DNA from: Paenibacillus tundrae
Lineage (GTDB): Bacteria; Bacillota; Bacilli; Paenibacillales; Paenibacillaceae
Assembly (NCBI RefSeq): GCF_030812775.1
Contig: NZ_JAUSTI010000014.1
Location: forward strand, 62,001-126,000
DNA: 64,000 nt
Reading direction: 5' to 3'
Shown: positions 9,166 to 17,949 of the stretch, piece by piece
Position numbering within the stretch: position 1 is the first letter of the stretch
How the letters are laid out: every line of letters begins with the position of its first letter
Translations under genes and position numbers: made by a program
Notes under the pieces: model-generated
What the model was told of the DNA's origin: nothing
What the model saw: the letters and a program-made list of their open reading frames with translations, nothing else
The model's database searches: none

Positions 9166-11499
9166 CTACTCTACGCTTTTTAGCGATTCCGTCATATGAA
9201 TATTGGCGATATTCCTTCTCAATAGCAGGTTGGACAACATGGTAAGCAGGAACGCCAGTAGTATGGAAATCAGTAGGCCTGTTACATTTAATTGATCTGG
9301 GATTTGTTGATGGGTACTAGATAATGCATTGATCACAATTGTAAAACAGTACATACCTAAAGGTACGGCAATAACAGCTGCCAAGCCAGTTAATATAATG
9401 TTTTCCTTAAAAATAAGACGATTGATTTTACCTATGGGATAACCCAGAACCTTGAGTGTGGCTAATTCTCTATTCCTTTCATGAATGTTAATAGAAGAGA
9501 TTGTGTAGACGGCTCCCAAGGAGAGAATTACCGCACTTATGATGAACATCACAAACATAAACTGATTCTGATTCAGTATATATCTGGCCGATTCCTGAAT
9601 TTCCTGCTTATCCGTAAGCGAGTTCACACGTTGATCCTGTTCAAAAAACTGGCGTATGCCTGCTAACTCCGTATCATTATTAGCTTTAATTAACATCGAG
9701 GTTGGATGATAATCGACCCTGAAGCTCTCCAAATAGGTTGGAGTGATATAAAAGGATGGGTGATTATACTGATTCGTAATCTGGGCAACCTCCATCGTTA
9801 CAGATTGATTCCGTCGCTCCGGCTGCGTGAAGCGCAGTTGAATGAAGTCGCCTTCTACGATGTTGTAATGATCCGCATAGGATTTCGGTACAATCACGCC
9901 ATGATCCCCCATAGCTATTGGTCGATCTGCTTGATCAAACAATTGAATGAGGTTGTTTTCTTTTTCCATCACGACAATCGTCGCATTCTCTCTGTTATTC
10001 GCCTCTACGAGTTCCACAGGTAGGGTAGAAATGAAGTGATGGCTTTGAATATCTGAGGGCAGGTCGATTGCCTCAAGCGCAGTACCTATTTTGTAATCTA
10101 CTCTCAGATCATAGGTATACACATCCTCAATCTGGTTGGCTATTTTCAGCAATGACGCTTGGGTACCTACGGCGATGATCAGCAATACCATGCTCACCAT
10201 CGTTCCAACGGAACTTGCCACTGCTTTCTTTTTGTTCAGAAATAGGTTTCGTAAAATGATTTTGTGGCTGAAGGAAATCCGTTTCCACATTCCGGGAATT
10301 CGTTCGATCAGTAGGTTCTTCATGTTGCGGGGTGGCTTCGGACGCATGGCATGAGCTGCACGCTCGTTAAGTATCGTTCTACCACTCCAATAGACGGACA
10401 AGAGTCCAAAGCTACTAGAGAACAACAACGGCGGCAGAACCGACCATGGGGAGAGCGCAAATGTAATGCCAGGCAACGAATATGACTTGGCGCTAGATGC
10501 TGTGACTAATGGGATAAACACGTAGAGGGCTACGATGCAGCCTACGAGGGAACCGATTATACTAACCAGCAGAGCATATTCCATGTAATGAAACATAATC
10601 CAGCTATTCTTAATCCCCAGAGCCTTCATGATGCCGATCTGATTGCGCTGTGAATCAATTGTTCTGGACATGGTTAGAAACAAAATGATCGCTGAGATCA
10701 AAAAGAGAATGAGCGGAATTACTTTACTCATCATACCGTTGTTATAGATGGTCTGCTGGATCTGGGCATATCCGAATGACCGCTCTTTGCTCGTTTGCCC
10801 TAGATATGAAAGGTCTGCGGATTGTGCTTCCATAGTCTTCGCAATGAAATCCACATCATGCCCTTCCTTGGTATCAATGAGCAATTCATTGTAATATAGA
10901 CTACCTGCAATCTTTGGAATCGCTTCTGGGGCAACATAGGCTATGGCATGGGTTTTATGGTCTTGCGTAGCATTTTTCTTCACATATTCTACATTCTCAA
11001 TCAGTCCGCTGATCTCAAACGTCACTTCTCTTCCATTCGTGCTCAAACGAATCGAATCACCAACCTGATACGAATGTTCCTCGGCATAATGCGAGTCCAC
11101 CATGATCTCAGCAGGTTCGGAAGGAAGACGCCCCTCTATGATCATCGGTCTATTGATCTGATTGTCGGACGGCAGTGAATGGATAGTGAATGCCGCTGTA
11201 TAACCATCGAAGTATTGTAATGCATCCGTTGTATAACGCGCTTCAATACGTTCAACTCCGTCTACTTTAGCGAATTGTGCTACATCTTCTACAGCCACAC
11301 GGTCATAATACACATTCAGATCACTTAAGTGATATGTTGCAAAATAATCCTCGGTGTACTCACGCTGCTTCTGACTATAGCTACTTAATCCCGCATAGAA
11401 GAAGGCGCCTACAGCGATGACCAACACTAACGCAATACATTGGACAATGGATTGTTTCATATCTCTGAACAGCTTCACGACTAATTTCTTCATCACCAT
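9166..11499 (-). CDS. ABC transporter permease, FtsX/MacB-like, two FtsX domains
   Basis: The 777-residue membrane partner of the ATPase encoded just upstream. Layout: an N-terminal helix (about 14-35), a long extracytoplasmic MacB periplasmic core-like domain, and three helices near 260-360 forming the first FtsX permease block. A second extracytoplasmic region follows, and a second FtsX block closes the protein (last 130 residues, with the ELATLKVLGYP element). This class exports peptides, antibiotics or lipoprotein-type substrates rather than importing nutrients. It overlaps the ATPase gene: ATG at 11499 lies inside that gene and a second ATG at 11493 forms a TGATG junction, so translation is likely coupled. 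The substrate is unknown. Confidence 0.9.
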   Translation of the reverse strand: MVMKKLVVKLFRDMKQSIVQCIALVLVIAVGAFFYAGLSSYSQKQREYTEDYFATYHLSDLNVYYDRVAVEDVAQFAKVDGVERIEARYTTDALQYFDGYTAAFTIHSLPSDNQINRPMIIEGRLPSEPAEIMVDSHYAEEHSYQVGDSIRLSTNGREVTFEISGLIENVEYVKKNATQDHKTHAIAYVAPEAIPKIAGSLYYNELLIDTKEGHDVDFIAKTMEAQSADLSYLGQTSKERSFGYAQIQQTIYNNGMMSKVIPLILFLISAIILFLTMSRTIDSQRNQIGIMKALGIKNSWIMFHYMEYALLVSIIGSLVGCIVALYVFIPLVTASSAKSYSLPGITFALSPWSVLPPLLFSSSFGLLSVYWSGRTILNERAAHAMRPKPPRNMKNLLIERIPGMWKRISFSHKIILRNLFLNKKKAVASSVGTMVSMVLLIIAVGTQASLLKIANQIEDVYTYDLRVDYKIGTALEAIDLPSDIQSHHFISTLPVELVEANNRENATIVVMEKENNLIQLFDQADRPIAMGDHGVIVPKSYADHYNIVEGDFIQLRFTQPERRNQSVTMEVAQITNQYNHPSFYITPTYLESFRVDYHPTSMLIKANNDTELAGIRQFFEQDQRVNSLTDKQEIQESARYILNQNQFMFVMFIISAVILSLGAVYTISSINIHERNRELATLKVLGYPIGKINRLIFKENIILTGLAAVIAVPLGMYCFTIVINALSSTHQQIPDQLNVTGLLISILLAFLLTMLSNLLLRRNIANIHMTESLKSVE

Positions 11500-12200
11500 T
11501 CAATTCCTTCGATGCTTTGTTTGTTATCATTGATTGTGATGGATTCGATACCACCACTTTTGACCTTAATGATCTTGTCGGCGATTGGAGCGATTGCGGC
11601 ATTATGGGTGACCAGCACGACACATGTGTTGTGATCCCGATTTACTTCTTGAAGAAGCTTCAACACAGCCTTGCCCGTAACGTAGTCCAAAGCCCCCGTT
11701 GGTTCATCACATAGGAGTAGCATAGGATTCTTGGCGAGCGCTCGAGCAATAGCAACCCTTTGCTGCTCCCCACCAGAGAGCTGAGATGGAAAGTTGTGCA
11801 GACGATGCGACAGTCCCACCTGGTTCAGTACAGCCTCCGCGTCGAGATGATCTCTGCATACTTCCGTGGCAAACTCTACATTTTCCAATGCATTCAGATT
11901 CGGGATCAGATTATAAAATTGAAATACGAAACCAACATTCTCCCCACGATGAGCGGTTAATTTTTTTTCGTTCCATTTCGTAATGTCCTGATTGCCGATG
12001 ATAACCTGACCTGACGTAGCCGTATCCATGCCGCCAAGGATGTTCAAAATTGTGCTTTTCCCCGCACCACTTGCTCCCAAAATAACGACCAGCTCTCCCT
12101 CGGCAATCGTAAAATTCACATCGTTCAGCGCCTTGATTCGCACTTCGCCAATCTGATATTCCTTCGAAACTTGTTTGAATTCAATCAGTGTTCCCACCAC
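11493..12200 (-). CDS. ABC transporter ATP-binding protein, LolD/MacB type
   Basis: The 235-residue ATPase of the exporter. Walker A is GASGAGKST (residues 42-50), the Q-loop region is FVFQFYNLIP, the signature is LSGGEQQRVAIARAL, and Walker B is LLLCDEPTGALD. The closing H-loop is VLVTHNAAIAPIADKIIKV. The LDYVTG segment after Walker B and the overall length are typical of the LolD/MacB/FtsE branch that works with FtsX-type permeases. The start is GTG, eight bases after GGAGG. No linked two-component system is present, unlike BceAB-type bacitracin exporters. Confidence 0.92.
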   Translation of the reverse strand: MVGTLIEFKQVSKEYQIGEVRIKALNDVNFTIAEGELVVILGASGAGKSTILNILGGMDTATSGQVIIGNQDITKWNEKKLTAHRGENVGFVFQFYNLIPNLNALENVEFATEVCRDHLDAEAVLNQVGLSHRLHNFPSQLSGGEQQRVAIARALAKNPMLLLCDEPTGALDYVTGKAVLKLLQEVNRDHNTCVVLVTHNAAIAPIADKIIKVKSGGIESITINDNKQSIEGIEW

Positions 12201-12521
12201 TCACAACTCCTCCCGTGTTATATGCCGCATCCAAAGAGTTAGAGCCTAATATGAAGCCCATATCCCCTTTTAATCACTTCAGTTCCATCATACCTCTTGG
12301 TAAAAAAACGACCTCATGCAAGCGAAGGATCGTACCCTCCGTCTCAAGAAGGAATTCAGTGGAGGGATATAAGCTTAAACTTGGCATACAAAACAAAAAA
12401 AGAGATGACTCGCGATTCATTGCTGAATCTGCAAGCCATCTCTATGAACTTCATGTATCGTTATTGGCGTCTGGAGACTAGACTGTGACGAATGAAGTGA
12501 TACTACTTTTCCGATACGTTC
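12201..12521. other. intergenic, ABC operon promoter region plus terminator
   Basis: Contains the terminator at 12394-12443. The rest must hold the promoter of the minus-strand ABC operon. An open frame across it on the + strand has no SD site and no protein-like composition. Confidence 0.4.
12394..12443 (-). terminator. terminator after the MetE-like gene
   Basis: On the minus strand AGAGATGGCTTGCAGATTCA and its imperfect complement form a long stem around a GCAA loop, followed by TTTTTTTGTTTTG. Confidence 0.85.
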
Positions 12522-13682
12522 CTAGCTGCCCCAATATTGCTTGGCAATCCGTTGACCTTGATCAATCTTCGCCCATTGCTCGGATTCGCTCAGTTCGTTA
12601 CCACCGTCGCAGGATGCAAACCCGCATTGGTGGGATAGCAGCAGACGATCCTTATCAATGATTTTGGATGCTTCGTCCAGCAGGCGGATTACACGATCTT
12701 CATCATCCAATGTGCTCGTTTTGGAAGACAACAGACCCAGTACAATTTCCGTTTCAGGTCTGTCCTTGAATACTTCCAGTGCTTCAATCGAACCTGCACG
12801 ATCGTCATCCCACTCTAGGAAGAAGCGATCATACTTCAACTGCTTCAGGAATAGATTCGCGATTTTTGCGTATGATCCTCCACCCATGTTGCGGGAATCA
12901 TAGTTACCGCGGCAGTTATGGGTCCACATTTTCAAGCCAAGGCTATGACCGAAGTCGATTACGGTGTTGTTAATATCAATAAATTCAGTAGCGAGACCCT
13001 GTACTTCCTCTTGATTAATATGCTCCCCAGTAAACGGAGAGTTCGGGTTGTCGTCTGCAAATAGCTCCCATAAGCAATCATCGAATTGCAGGATTTTACC
13101 GCCGGCTGCAGCAAATTCTGTTACGAATTCTTTATAAGCTTTTACAAGCCCTGCTTTGAGCTCCTGAATGTTCTGGTACACCGCGTCTGTGCCACCAATG
13201 TTATCCGACCAAGACAACTCACCGAAGATATGGGAAGGTGACGGTACGCAAAGCTTTGTTTGCTGATCACCAGCGGTGTCTTGCAGCTGTTTGAACAGTT
13301 GAATGAAATGGTGATTCTTGCCGCTCAGTTCACCAGTGATGCGGAGCCCAATGTCTTTACGTGTTTCATATTTCGAAGTGCCATCCACGTCTCTGAAAAA
13401 GTATCCATGATCCGCGATATAACGCTTCACTCCACCAAAACCCCACACAAAATCTAGATGCCACATGGATTTGGAGAATTCACCATCTGTAATAATTGAC
13501 AGGTTATGCTCAATTTCTTTCTTGACCACCTGCTCGATTGCTTTCGTTTCGCACTGTGCATATCCCTCAAAATGGTTATAGAACGGATACTGGATATCAT
13601 CACGGTGTTCAATTTGCGTTTTATATTCTAGCAGCTCATCCGGCCGCAATAAACTTCCTACGATCTGGAACTTATCAGTCAT
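12522..13682 (-). CDS. MetE C-terminal-like methyltransferase (YxjG/YxjH family)
   Basis: A 386-residue protein of the cobalamin-independent methionine synthase superfamily, resembling B. subtilis YxjG/YxjH. It corresponds to the zinc-binding catalytic half of MetE and lacks the folate-binding N-terminal half. Members transfer methyl groups to homocysteine or recycle methylated thiols. Visible blocks are VGSLLRPDELL at the start, ITDGEFSKSMWHLDF, KILQFDDCLW, MWTHNCRGNYDS and, near the end, LLLSHQCGFASCDGGNEL, whose His/Cys residues should bind zinc. I chose the ATG at 13682 because GAGGGGG precedes it by eight bases. No S-box riboswitch is visible upstream. A dyad-symmetric operator candidate is present instead. 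Confidence 0.88.
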   Translation of the reverse strand: MTDKFQIVGSLLRPDELLEYKTQIEHRDDIQYPFYNHFEGYAQCETKAIEQVVKKEIEHNLSIITDGEFSKSMWHLDFVWGFGGVKRYIADHGYFFRDVDGTSKYETRKDIGLRITGELSGKNHHFIQLFKQLQDTAGDQQTKLCVPSPSHIFGELSWSDNIGGTDAVYQNIQELKAGLVKAYKEFVTEFAAAGGKILQFDDCLWELFADDNPNSPFTGEHINQEEVQGLATEFIDINNTVIDFGHSLGLKMWTHNCRGNYDSRNMGGGSYAKIANLFLKQLKYDRFFLEWDDDRAGSIEALEVFKDRPETEIVLGLLSSKTSTLDDEDRVIRLLDEASKIIDKDRLLLSHQCGFASCDGGNELSESEQWAKIDQGQRIAKQYWGS

Positions 13683-13753
13683 GTAAATAACCCCCTCGTT
13701 GTGTACGAGTATCATATCACGAGGAGATGAGTTCGAAGAATAATCAATAATGG

Positions 13754-13779
13754 ATAACTAGTTATAGCTAAAAGCTATA
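13754..13779 (-). promoter_or_regulatory. overlapping palindromes upstream of the MetE-like gene
   Basis: ATAACTAGTTAT (13754-13765, perfect) overlaps TATAGCT-AAA-AGCTATA (13763-13779, perfect arms), 72-97 bp upstream of the ATG. The second resembles the 17-bp MET box TATAGTTnnnAACTATA recognised by LysR-type methionine regulators in streptococci. The role is inferred. Confidence 0.45.
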
Positions 13780-13933
13780 GCAAATACTTCCTGCAGATCT
13801 TATCATTGAATGGTCATACTCTCTTTGCTCTCACAACTTAAGGAAACCGCAATTGTAACATTTATGATCTCCAGCCAAAGAAGAATACCGACAAGCGGTC
13901 ATGAGAAGCTTAATATCCCTTCAACGTAATAAC

Positions 13934-14674
13934 TTATGGACACGTATAATTATGGATTAGTTGTTGGAGTGCTTGTTTTACATGCCCATGAAACAAACCT
14001 CCATGATAGCAAATCAGCTGTTCAATGTCATATTCAAGCAATCGTTGGACAGAGCGGATGGCCGCTTCCATATCCATTGTGTATTGGGGATTAGCAATGG
14101 CTAGCTTGTCATCTTCAATCACGACGGCATCAGCTGCAATCATGGTTTTGCTGGCGGAAAAATAAACGGAAATATGACCAGGCATATGACCGGGAGTATG
14201 GATGATTTCGATCCCATCACACCAAGGGAGTTTTTCCTTATGGGTTACCGTTTGATCAACGGCAATGGGCTCAATTGACTCTAGCAAAGCCATAAATTGT
14301 TCTGCATACGGCTTGTCTTCATCAGGCAACGTGTTAAATGTGGATTCCGCCTGTTCAAGTCGCAATGACTTTTTCTGTCCTTCTATATACGGAGCCTCGA
14401 GCTCGTGGGCGATAATTTGGATATGGGGGTAAGCGCGCTTCAGTGCAGCGAGCGAGCCAACATGATCCATATCGTGATGCGTGACGATAAGTTTAGTCAT
14501 AGATTGGAGAGTAACGTTATGCCGGTTTGCTGCTTCTTCAAGAAGAGGGACAAAATTCGGATAACCGCAGTCAATGAGTATCGTATCGATCTCATCTTGA
14601 AGAATCACTGGGGTAATGACCTGCTTTTGTCTGTTATGCTCAAACTCAATCTCCATTAGATGATAGCTACTCAT
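13934..14674 (-). CDS. MBL-fold metallohydrolase
   Basis: A 246-residue metallo-beta-lactamase-fold hydrolase. The metal motif is THHDMDHVG (residues 65-73), a variant of THxHxDH in which the second His is Asp. Other ligands are likely in HTPGHMPGHISVYF and the AADAVV block. C-terminal CYHGG supplies the last His. The fold suggests hydrolysis of an ester, thioester or lactone; no substrate is evident. The start ATG is preceded by an eight-G tract that serves as the SD site seven bases upstream, an unusual arrangement open to slipped-strand change. It is transcribed alone or with the gene starting at 15305. Confidence 0.85.
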   Translation of the reverse strand: MSSYHLMEIEFEHNRQKQVITPVILQDEIDTILIDCGYPNFVPLLEEAANRHNVTLQSMTKLIVTHHDMDHVGSLAALKRAYPHIQIIAHELEAPYIEGQKKSLRLEQAESTFNTLPDEDKPYAEQFMALLESIEPIAVDQTVTHKEKLPWCDGIEIIHTPGHMPGHISVYFSASKTMIAADAVVIEDDKLAIANPQYTMDMEAAIRSVQRLLEYDIEQLICYHGGLFHGHVKQALQQLIHNYTCP

Positions 14675-14735
14675 ACATACACCCCCCCCATTATTAACAT
14701 AATTTCCCTAATACTTATAATGTCATACTACAATT

Positions 14736-15305
14736 TTATAGCGAGCTACGCCGTAATTCATAAAAATACTGCACAGCGGAATGCCTAGACTTCACCTTCT
14801 CGGACATGTTCAATATTCGCTTCTTGCCCACACGCCTGTCCACTAGAGCCAGAATATTCAACAGAATATCATCGCTCTCCAGGCTTACCTCTATCGAGGT
14901 TGTCAAAAACGTATTGGCCACCACGTTAAAATTGGATTTACTTAGTGCAGTCTGTGCGGACAAAATCTCTTTCACTACGGCTGTACTTTTCTTGCTTCTT
15001 GCCATGACGGGTAAACGATCCTCCGGCACGTTTCCTTTGGTCGCTTTTCTAACCGCTTCAATATCTTCATCACTGACTGGAATCTCAATCTGCGGGTCAT
15101 TCTTAATCTCCTGATCCGACTGGTACCAGCGGATCGGGGTTGTTTTATCCATCATATTAAGAATGTTCTTCTTATCTACAACAAGATAACTAAGTCCAGC
15201 CTTATCCGGTGAATACCGGTAACTGGTTGATCCATATTCAACTCTTCCAACTAACGCAGGACAGAGGAAACTCTCCAATTGTTGCTTCAATTTACTCCAG
15301 GACAT
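14736..15305 (-). CDS. SF0329-family conserved protein
   Basis: A 189-residue cytoplasmic protein of the uncharacterised SF0329 family (recognised from the WSKLKQQLESFLCPALVGRVEY start). The first half is a beta-rich domain with RYSPDKAGLSYLVVDKK; the second half is helical (AVVKEILSAQTALSKSNFN). I chose the ATG at 15305 because AGGAGGAATT directly precedes it; an upstream in-frame start has no SD. It diverges from the Ntn-hydrolase gene across about 170 bp, so that gap probably contains back-to-back promoters. Function unknown. Confidence 0.75.
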   Translation of the reverse strand: MSWSKLKQQLESFLCPALVGRVEYGSTSYRYSPDKAGLSYLVVDKKNILNMMDKTTPIRWYQSDQEIKNDPQIEIPVSDEDIEAVRKATKGNVPEDRLPVMARSKKSTAVVKEILSAQTALSKSNFNVVANTFLTTSIEVSLESDDILLNILALVDRRVGKKRILNMSEKVKSRHSAVQYFYELRRSSL

Positions 15306-15478
15306 AATTCCTCCTATGTTGATCCATTTGATAGATGCTGCACACCATGTTTTCGAAATGCATTTTAAAACATCCATTCCACTCTTCATCTTACTTTAGT
15401 ATAGCTCAAAAAACAGCACAAAATATCATGCACCCCTTCTCTCTCTGGCTTAAACTTTGGAAAAAAGGAGGGTTCACG

Positions 15479-16600
15479 ATGTTAACACTTCCCGTTCATA
15501 CACTAGAATTACAAGGTTCAAACTACGAAATTGGCTATAGACTAGGCACACTGATTTCTGAAAATAAAGAACAACAACTCGCGTATACACGCACACTTGA
15601 AGGCTTTGGCGAGAACGAATATCGAGAGGCAGTCCATCTCTTCGATGAATGGTGCCCAGGCATAACGGAAGAGATTGCTGGATTTGCAGAGGCCTTGCAC
15701 GTACCTGCCAAACAAATTGCATATTATGCCCTATCTTACCTGCTCCCGCGATGCAGCCAGATTGCCCTGCTGCCCTCGATGACAGCACTGAACACACCCC
15801 TACTTGCTCGTAACTATGAATTCAATCATCAGATGGAGGAGTTTGTTCTTGCTAGAACCTCTGTAACAGGTAAATACACACACATGGGAACGAGTACGAT
15901 GAGCTTTGGACGTGACGATGGTTTCAATGAGCATGGACTTGCGATAACGATGAGTGCTTGCGGTTTTCCCGTTGGGGCTGTGCCCTTTATGCGAGCACCT
16001 AAGCTTAAAGGCTTACATTTCTGGGCGGCTATTCGAGCGGTACTGGAGCGTTGTACTAATGTTGAAGAAGCGCTGCTCTATCTCAAAGACATGCCGATCG
16101 CCTGTAATGTCAATATGATGTTGCTCGATCAATCCGGTAACGCTGCTTTATTCGAAACGATGGATGGCAACCAAGCGACAAAGCACATTGACCCAGCCTC
16201 GCAAGAGCAGTTTCTCTGGGCGACCAATCATCCTGTTCTTCCTAAACTCGTGAGTTATGAGCCACAGGCTGCGATTCATTCTTTGCGACGGGCAGAGTGG
16301 ATTATTTCCCAACTGAAGGGATCGACGGGTGTAACACATGAACAGCTCAAGGACATGTTATTGTCGAGCTACCCCAATGGGCTGTGTTGTCATTATTTTG
16401 AGGACTTTTTCGGCACAACCAAAAGCATGCTGTTCTCCCCCGCAGAAGGTATAATAGAGTTATGTTGGGGCGGTAGAGCCGCCAACGGCTGGCACACATA
16501 CGATATCAGACAACCCCTGCCAGAAACATCGACTACGATTCAGATTAGCTTGGAGAGAGCTGACCCGGCGATGTTCGGATACCAATCCTTGCACCGTTGA
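15479..16600 (+). CDS. C45-family Ntn-hydrolase / acyltransferase-like protein
   Basis: A 373-residue protein of the peptidase C45 family (acyl-CoA:6-aminopenicillanate acyltransferase and related amide hydrolases). These enzymes mature by self-cleavage that exposes an N-terminal cysteine. The likely nucleophile is the Cys in LLPRCSQIALL near residue 100, followed by the family block PLLARNYEFN. FNEHGLAITMSACGFP and WATNHPVL also fit. Self-processing and substrate are inferred from family only. I chose the ATG at 15479 because AGGAGGG lies six bases upstream. The AraC-type regulator gene starts just after the stop, so the two form an operon. Confidence 0.82.
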   Translation: MLTLPVHTLELQGSNYEIGYRLGTLISENKEQQLAYTRTLEGFGENEYREAVHLFDEWCPGITEEIAGFAEALHVPAKQIAYYALSYLLPRCSQIALLPSMTALNTPLLARNYEFNHQMEEFVLARTSVTGKYTHMGTSTMSFGRDDGFNEHGLAITMSACGFPVGAVPFMRAPKLKGLHFWAAIRAVLERCTNVEEALLYLKDMPIACNVNMMLLDQSGNAALFETMDGNQATKHIDPASQEQFLWATNHPVLPKLVSYEPQAAIHSLRRAEWIISQLKGSTGVTHEQLKDMLLSSYPNGLCCHYFEDFFGTTKSMLFSPAEGIIELCWGGRAANGWHTYDIRQPLPETSTTIQISLERADPAMFGYQSLHR

Positions 16601-16617
16601 TCATGGAGGGATTCCTA

Positions 16618-17493
16618 TTGGACTACCGACCAGCATTAGAGCAGGCAATCATCTATATCGAAGATAGACTTGGTGAAGACATCAAAGTGGAGGAGGTTGC
16701 GCGGGCAGCAGGATACTCCTACTACCATTTGAACCGCCAATTCAGCGCAATATTGGGAGAAAGCATTGGCAGTTACATTAAGAAACGGCGATTAGCAAGT
16801 GCAGCGAAGGCTTTACTTTATACGAATAAAAAGGTTATTGAGATTGCGCTGGAAAATGGATTCGAGTCGTCCGAGTCGTTTAGCCGTGCGTTTAAATTCA
16901 ACTATAGGATCAGCCCACAGGAATACCGCATCAATCGCTTAGATACCTTTATTGCTTCCAAGTCGAAACTACACACGAATGATTTGGATCATTTAACGCT
17001 CAACGTCACCACACAGCCCACCATTGTCATGTTTCCAGAAACGAAGATCGTGGGAATACGTGGACAAACCACACTTAAAGATAATAAGCTATCCGCCTTG
17101 TGGCAGGAGTTCAACCGAATCTCCACCCAGATCCCCCACCGCTCCATTCCTGGACGAGGATTTGGTATTTGCGAGGCATGTCATGAGAACAGCCTGTACG
17201 AGATGAGTGATGAGGTGGTATTCACAGAGGTTGCTGGCGTGGAGGTTGAGTCTTTTGCTGAGCTGTCTGAATCATTCGTGCAAAAGATACTTCCAGCAGG
17301 ACGTTACGCGGTATTCACTCACACAGGCTCACTGCGTGCCCTTCCTCAGACCTTCCAGTATATCTGGGGAACATGGCTGCTGAATACAAAAGAAGAAATG
17401 GACGACCGAGAGGATTTTGAATTATACGATCACCGTTATTTGGGATATGACCACCCTAATTCCAAGATTGATTTATACATTCCGCTTAAATAA
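16618..17493 (+). CDS. AraC-family regulator with GyrI-like ligand domain
   Basis: A 291-residue transcription factor. Residues about 5-105 hold two helix-turn-helix units of the AraC type (IKVEEVARAAGYSYYHLNRQF and VIEIALENGFESSESFSRAFKFN). Residues about 120-291 are a GyrI-like/SOUL-type small-molecule-binding domain ending in DLYIPLK, as in Rob, BmrR-like and multidrug-sensing regulators. The start is TTG at 16618, seven bases after GGAGGG. Upstream in-frame TTG/ATG codons at 16597 and 16603 lack a spaced SD. It follows the C45 hydrolase gene by 17 bp, so it may regulate that operon in response to a hydrophobic ligand. Confidence 0.88.
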   Translation: MDYRPALEQAIIYIEDRLGEDIKVEEVARAAGYSYYHLNRQFSAILGESIGSYIKKRRLASAAKALLYTNKKVIEIALENGFESSESFSRAFKFNYRISPQEYRINRLDTFIASKSKLHTNDLDHLTLNVTTQPTIVMFPETKIVGIRGQTTLKDNKLSALWQEFNRISTQIPHRSIPGRGFGICEACHENSLYEMSDEVVFTEVAGVEVESFAELSESFVQKILPAGRYAVFTHTGSLRALPQTFQYIWGTWLLNTKEEMDDREDFELYDHRYLGYDHPNSKIDLYIPLK

Positions 17494-17532
17494 GGTAAAC
17501 AGGATGTACATATATAGAGGGGGACTACCACC

Positions 17533-17913
17533 ATTTTACGAAAACTAAAACAAGCTGCGAAATTGCTTAAAGCCAATTTGCTCGTTTTGTACCTATCCTA
17601 CCGTGACCCTAGAGTAAAATGGTTTGCTAAGCTGTTTACATTGTGTGTTGTAGCTTATGCCTTCAGCCCCATCGATCTTATCCCAGACTTCATCCCCGTT
17701 CTCGGTTATGTGGACGACCTCATTATCGTTCCAATCGGCATCGTTCTTGCCCTGAAAATGATACCTCAAGTGGTCATTGAAGAGAACAGACCCAAAGCAC
17801 AGGAGATTTTAAGCAAACCCAGAAACTGGTACACGGCTACATTGTTCATGATCGTATGGGTTCTCCTTGCTGCCTGGCTTAGTTTGTACGTGTATAACCG
17901 TTTTTTCCGTTGA
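17533..17913 (+). CDS. YkvA-family membrane protein (DUF1232), probable AUU start
   Basis: A small integral membrane protein of the YkvA/DUF1232 family. The signature FSPIDLIPDFIPVLGYVDD is followed by a helix that crosses the membrane and a second C-terminal segment. No ATG, GTG or TTG sits behind an SD. AGAGGGGG at 17516-17523 is nine bases ahead of ATT at 17533, and translating from there gives ILRKLKQAAKLLKANLL, the basic N-terminus expected for the family. The first standard codon is TTG at 17563, which has no SD. I therefore annotate an AUU start; a TTG start giving 116 residues is the alternative. Confidence 0.8.
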   Translation: MLRKLKQAAKLLKANLLVLYLSYRDPRVKWFAKLFTLCVVAYAFSPIDLIPDFIPVLGYVDDLIIVPIGIVLALKMIPQVVIEENRPKAQEILSKPRNWYTATLFMIVWVLLAAWLSLYVYNRFFR

Positions 17914-17949
17914 AGAAGGTCACTACTTATAGAGGAGAGGAATAAACGA

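Noticed and set aside
12188..12481. Open frame on the + strand downstream of the ABC operon start
   Set aside because: No SD, unusual composition, and it crosses a strong terminator of the opposite strand.
13683..13933. S-box (SAM) riboswitch for the MetE-like gene
   Set aside because: Searched by eye for the conserved S-box core and a terminator hairpin in the leader; neither is present.
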